Assembly: GCF_030816915.1 (NCBI RefSeq)
Contig: NZ_JAUSYN010000002.1
Coordinates: forward strand, 3,857,501-3,921,500
Direction of reading: 5' to 3'
Length of the DNA: 64,000 nucleotides
Origin: Streptomyces sp. B3I8
GTDB taxonomy: Bacteria; Actinomycetota; Actinomycetes; Streptomycetales; Streptomycetaceae
Each line of letters opens with the position of its first letter. Within the stretch, counting starts at the first letter, position 1. The notes below the pieces were generated by a model, which worked only from the letters and a program-made list of their open reading frames with translations, made no database searches and was not told the DNA's origin. This document shows, piece by piece, positions 61,259-64,000 of the stretch. The position numbers and the translations under genes were made by a program.

Positions 61259-61567
61259 GCGTCTCACTCCTGCCGGTCGGTGCGGAGCGGCCGGGCGACG
61301 GCCGCCGGGGCCATATGCGGGCGGCATACCGGCCACGAACGAATCTACCCGTGCCCACTGACAGCACCCCCGCCCGGGGACACGGGCCCGACGACGGCCG
61401 GAACCGGCCGCTTCGGCCGTCCCGCCCGAGCGAGGACGCCCACGGGCCGGCCGCCGCGCGAGGGGCCGTGATTCCCCCCACGTCCGGATCGTGGACGGAC
61501 ATGTGAAGGTACGTGTGAAGGACGTGCCCCGGCATCCACCCCGCATCGGCCGGCCGACGGTGTCCGT
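61259..61567. other. Spacer between the NTF2-like gene and folB
   Basis: This 309-base stretch has no supported gene. It holds a probable folB promoter on the minus strand (TAGATT about 80 bases before the GTG), a GTCC/GGAC palindrome near 61484-61498, and a 13-bp tandem TGTGAAGGTACG/TGTGAAGGACG near 61502-61525. In a compact fol operon this gap suggests that folB-folK-DUF3180 have their own promoter. Confidence 0.5.
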
Positions 61568-62089
61568 TCAGGCCGTCGTGTCCGGGTCGCCGCCGGTTCC
61601 CCCGGTGTCCCCGCCGTCGGATTCGGCCAGTACCGGGGAGGCGTGGTGGGACCACAGCCGCCAGCCGTCCGGGGTGCGGCGCCAGACGTTGGTGGCGACC
61701 ACGAGCTGGCCGACGAGCGGCCCCGGCTCGTCGCCGCCCTCGGGCGCGGGGCCGCCGCTGAGGATGTTCTCGGTGCAGGTGACCACGGCGGTGTCGCCGG
61801 TCACCGAGACGTGCACGTCGGTGAGGAAGAACTGGATGTACTCGGTGTTCGCCATGATCAGCGCGTACGACCGCAGCACCTCGCCGCGTCCGGTGAGCAC
61901 CGGCCAGCCCGGGTGGACGCAGGAGATCACCCCGCTCTCGGCCGGGTCGTGGTACTCCTCGTCGACGCCCACGTCGGAGGGGGTCAGCCAGATCGAGGAC
62001 AGCTCCTCGAAGTCGCCGCGTTCCATCGCCTCGTAGAAGGCGGTGTTGGCCTGTTCGACCTGTTCGACGTCGAGGTGGGGGGCGGTCAT
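61568..62089 (-). CDS. NTF2/SnoaL-like small protein
   Basis: A 173-residue protein with the NTF2-like cone fold: VEQANTAFYEAMERGDFEELSSIWL, GWPVLTGRGEVLRSYALIM and WRLWSHHASPV. Genes of this type lie between folP and folB in many actinobacteria, but no role is known; a pterin-related or stress function is conceivable. ATG 62089 overlaps the folP stop (ATGA), so it is translationally coupled to folP. Confidence 0.87.
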   Translation of the reverse strand: MTAPHLDVEQVEQANTAFYEAMERGDFEELSSIWLTPSDVGVDEEYHDPAESGVISCVHPGWPVLTGRGEVLRSYALIMANTEYIQFFLTDVHVSVTGDTAVVTCTENILSGGPAPEGGDEPGPLVGQLVVATNVWRRTPDGWRLWSHHASPVLAESDGGDTGGTGGDPDTTA

Positions 62090-62946
62090 CGGGCTCCTTC
62101 CACGGCGCGGGCGACGCGCACGGCGTCGGCGGTCGCGCGCACCTCGTGCACCCGCACCGCCCACGCGCCCGCCTGCGCCGCCAGCGCGGAGACGGCGGCG
62201 GTGGCGGCGTCCCGCTCGCGGGCGGGCGGCGGGGCGCCGTCCGGCCCGGCCAGCACCCGGCCCAGGAACCGCTTGCGCGAGGCGGCGACCAGCAGCGGGT
62301 GGCCGAGGCCGAGGACCCGGTCCAGGCGGGCCAGCAGGGCGAGGTCGTGGTCGACGTCCTTGGAGAAGCCGAGTCCCGGGTCGACGACGATCCGGTCCGG
62401 CGCGACACCGCCGGCCAGGACGGCCTCCACGCGCGCGTGCAGCTCGTCGACGACCTCGGTGACGACGTCCCCGTACACGCCCCGGATGTTGCCGCCCTCC
62501 AGGAAGCCGCGCCAGTGCATGACGACGAAGGGGACGCCCGAGGCGGCGACGACGGGGACCATCGCCGGGTCGGACAGGCCGCCGCTGACGTCGTTGACGA
62601 GGACGGCACCGGCGGCCACCGCCTGCTCGGCGACCCGGGCCCGCATGGTGTCGACGGAGACCACCACCCCCTCGGAGGCGAGGCCCCGCACCACGGGGAC
62701 GACCCGCCGGAGTTCCTCGGCCTCGTCGACGCGGGTGGCGCCGGGCCGGGTGGACTCGCCGCCGACGTCGACCAGGTCGGCGCCCTCTCCGACGAGGTCC
62801 AGGCCGTGCTTGACGGCAGCGGTGGTGTCGAACCAGCGGCCGCCGTCGGAGAAGGAGTCGGGCGTCACGTTGACGACTCCCATGACCGCACAGCGGTCCC
62901 ATGTCGGCAGTCCAGCCACGGGGCTCCGCCCGGTCTCTTCGCGCAT
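62086..62946 (-). CDS. folP: Dihydropteroate synthase
   Basis: A 286-residue enzyme joining p-aminobenzoate to the pterin pyrophosphate; it is the sulfonamide target. VMGVVNVTPDSFSDGG is the first signature, ADLVDVGGESTRPGA the second, LVNDVSGG and DPGLGFSKDVDHDLALL bind pterin, and AASRKRFLG is the pABA/phosphate site. ATG 62946 is used. It heads the folP-NTF2-(gap)-folB-folK-DUF3180 gene order. Confidence 0.95.
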   Translation of the reverse strand: MREETGRSPVAGLPTWDRCAVMGVVNVTPDSFSDGGRWFDTTAAVKHGLDLVGEGADLVDVGGESTRPGATRVDEAEELRRVVPVVRGLASEGVVVSVDTMRARVAEQAVAAGAVLVNDVSGGLSDPAMVPVVAASGVPFVVMHWRGFLEGGNIRGVYGDVVTEVVDELHARVEAVLAGGVAPDRIVVDPGLGFSKDVDHDLALLARLDRVLGLGHPLLVAASRKRFLGRVLAGPDGAPPPARERDAATAAVSALAAQAGAWAVRVHEVRATADAVRVARAVEGAR

Positions 62947-62953
62947 GTGTTCA

Positions 62954-63001
62954 GCGTAGGCGGCGTACCGGGGGAGGACGTACCGCGTAGGCGGCGTACC
63001 G
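62954..63001. repeat. 17-bp direct repeat upstream of folP
   Basis: GCGTAGGCGGCGTACCG occurs at 62954-62970 and 62985-63001 (period 31 bases, about three helical turns), eight bases before the folP start. CGTACC also recurs in the unit between. It could be a regulator site or a slippage product. Confidence 0.7.
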
Positions 63002-63117
63002 CGTGAGGGCCACCTGTTCCCGCACCCGCGGGCGCCCACGGGCCCGCGCCCGTGCGGGTTCCGCGAGCTCGCGAGCATCGGCCGCCCCGCTGCCTCGGGC
63101 GTCGACCTCGGTGCGCT

Positions 63118-63198
63118 GCGCTGCCCGGATTCGAGCCGGGACAGGGTCCTGATCGGGATGCCGGTGGTCTGCGACAGGGCGGTCGAGGTGGCGCCGCG
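63118..63198 (-). pseudogene. Remnant of an XRE-type regulator gene
   Basis: The minus strand reads GATSTALSQTTGIPIRTLSRLESGQR, the turn and recognition helix of an XRE regulator, preceded by an Arg-rich stretch where the first helices should be and followed by unrelated sequence. There is no proper start or continuation, so it is a decayed fragment. The wider 62947-63512 spacer (566 bases) holds otherwise only the 17-bp repeat and the esterase promoter region; TATCCT at 63437-63442 is a possible -10. Confidence 0.65.
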
Positions 63199-63512
63199 GC
63201 GGTGGCGCCGCCGGCGGGCGCCTTCGACCTGGTGTCCGTCCACCCCTTCCCCCTGCGGCGCCAGGCCGGCCGTATCGACGAAGCCCGCCCGCGCATCGCC
63301 CCGGCCCGGGGCGGCATGCCGGTCGCCGCCGCCGGCCAACCGCGGGTACGTGCCGCGGGCCGGGCGAGCCCGCACCTGTCGGCGCACCGCGTGCCCGCTC
63401 CCGACGCGTTTGCGCGGGCGTCCGGCTTGCCCCCTCTATCCTGATGCACTCCGTTCCCTCCCGGTGCGCTCCGCCGCGCACCCCGGGACCCGGCACAGGC
63501 GAAGGGAGGCCG

Positions 63513-64000
63513 ATGGGCCTCACCGGCACCACCACCCTCATCGCCGCCACGCTGTGCGCCACCGCGCTGTTCGCCGGCACCGTCTGGTGCTGGCCCCGGC
63601 TGGCCCGCGGCTCCTGGCGGACCGTCGGCGGACGCGTCGGGCTGCTGCTCGCCACCCAGCTCGCGCTCTTCGTCTGCGTGGCCCTCGCCGCCAACCGCGA
63701 CTTCGGCTTCTACGCGAGCTGGGCGGATCTGTTCGGCCGGGAACGGGGCGAGGGTGTGGTGGTCGAGTACACCCCGGGCGGAGCGGGCGGCGCGGACGGA
63801 CCGCTGCGGGTCGTCGGCCTCGAAGGGGTCGACGGGCCCGCCGGGCCGGACACGGCCGACGGACAGATCCAGCGCGTCCGGATCGTCGGCCGCACGACCC
63901 GCATCGCCACGCCCGCGCTGGTCTATCTGCCGCCGGAGTACTTCCGGCCCCGGTACCGCGCCCGCACCTTCCCCGTCGCCGTGGTGCTCACCGGCTATCC
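63513..64000 (+). CDS. Membrane-anchored esterase/alpha-beta hydrolase, 3' end beyond window
   Basis: 162 codons are visible. The start ATG 63513 has a strong GAAGGGAGG. Two membrane helices come first (LIAATLCATALFAGTVWCW and GLLLATQLALFVCVALAA). An exported region follows with VRIVGRTTRIATPALVYLPPEYFRPRYRARTFPVAVVLTGYP, which is the beginning of a putative-esterase (antigen 85/tributyrin-esterase-like) fold. The catalytic residues would lie beyond the edge. Confidence 0.78.
   Translation, partial: MGLTGTTTLIAATLCATALFAGTVWCWPRLARGSWRTVGGRVGLLLATQLALFVCVALAANRDFGFYASWADLFGRERGEGVVVEYTPGGAGGADGPLRVVGLEGVDGPAGPDTADGQIQRVRIVGRTTRIATPALVYLPPEYFRPRYRARTFPVAVVLTGY

Overview
The window is a high-GC actinobacterial chromosome segment, almost certainly Streptomyces. 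It carries bldG with its anti-sigma partner, an actinobacterial Tad/septum-site locus, a TopA with a lysine-rich tail, a thymidylate kinase fused to a membrane domain, a DUF397/ATPase/XRE (whiJ-like) trio, and many leaderless promoters and GC-rich hairpin terminators. No tool was run. Family names come from motifs read in the translations, and comparisons with S. coelicolor gene order are from memory.

Layout. Position 1-694 holds a truncated HAD phosphatase. 1219-7397 is a Tad-like secretion cluster (Ssd/TadZ, TadA, TadB, TadC, DUF4244 pilin, TadE, TadG-like). It converges on an MrfA/Rv3649-type DEAD-box helicase. 9.4-13.2 kb has bldG, its anti-sigma partner and a K+-independent H+-pyrophosphatase. 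13.4-24.6 kb is housekeeping: a lipoprotein, a methyltransferase, topA, the tmk fusion and a DNA polymerase III delta-prime-like gene. A secreted alpha/beta-hydrolase peptidase and tRNA-Thr(CGU) close this block.

From about 26.6 to 35.1 kb the content looks accessory: a histidine phosphatase, a threonyl-tRNA synthetase, a divergent MFS/TetR pair with a four-copy operator, a fatty-acid desaturase and argG. The argG 3' side is packed with repeats. 35.5-48.4 kb contains a stand-alone family-A DNA polymerase, a Clp_N/HTH protein facing a DUF2786 protein across two perfect operators, two lipoproteins, the DUF397/ATPase/XRE trio, an aldehyde dehydrogenase, a DedA protein, and an acquired module (IS5-type transposase remnant, aldo/keto reductase, TetR). 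48.4-63 kb returns to housekeeping genes: a ThrE-type exporter, ppa, a D,D-carboxypeptidase, a zincin, tilS, hpt, ftsH, folE and the folP-folB-folK cluster. The window ends inside a membrane-anchored esterase gene.

The strongest new leads are regulatory. (1) A TGCANN-hexamer array (24 of 27 bases identical) lies upstream of both the DUF397 and the ATPase gene of the whiJ-like trio. (2) A Clp_N-domain protein with an HTH has twin TGTCAAC-N5-GTTGACA operators on its own leaderless promoter. (3) Four GAACA-S-TGTTC-type sites span the MFS/TetR intergenic region. Structural oddities include a one-base frameshift in folB that joins it in frame to folK, a TadG-like ORF that reads about 215 codons antisense into the helicase gene, and a roughly 70-residue repeat insertion in TilS.
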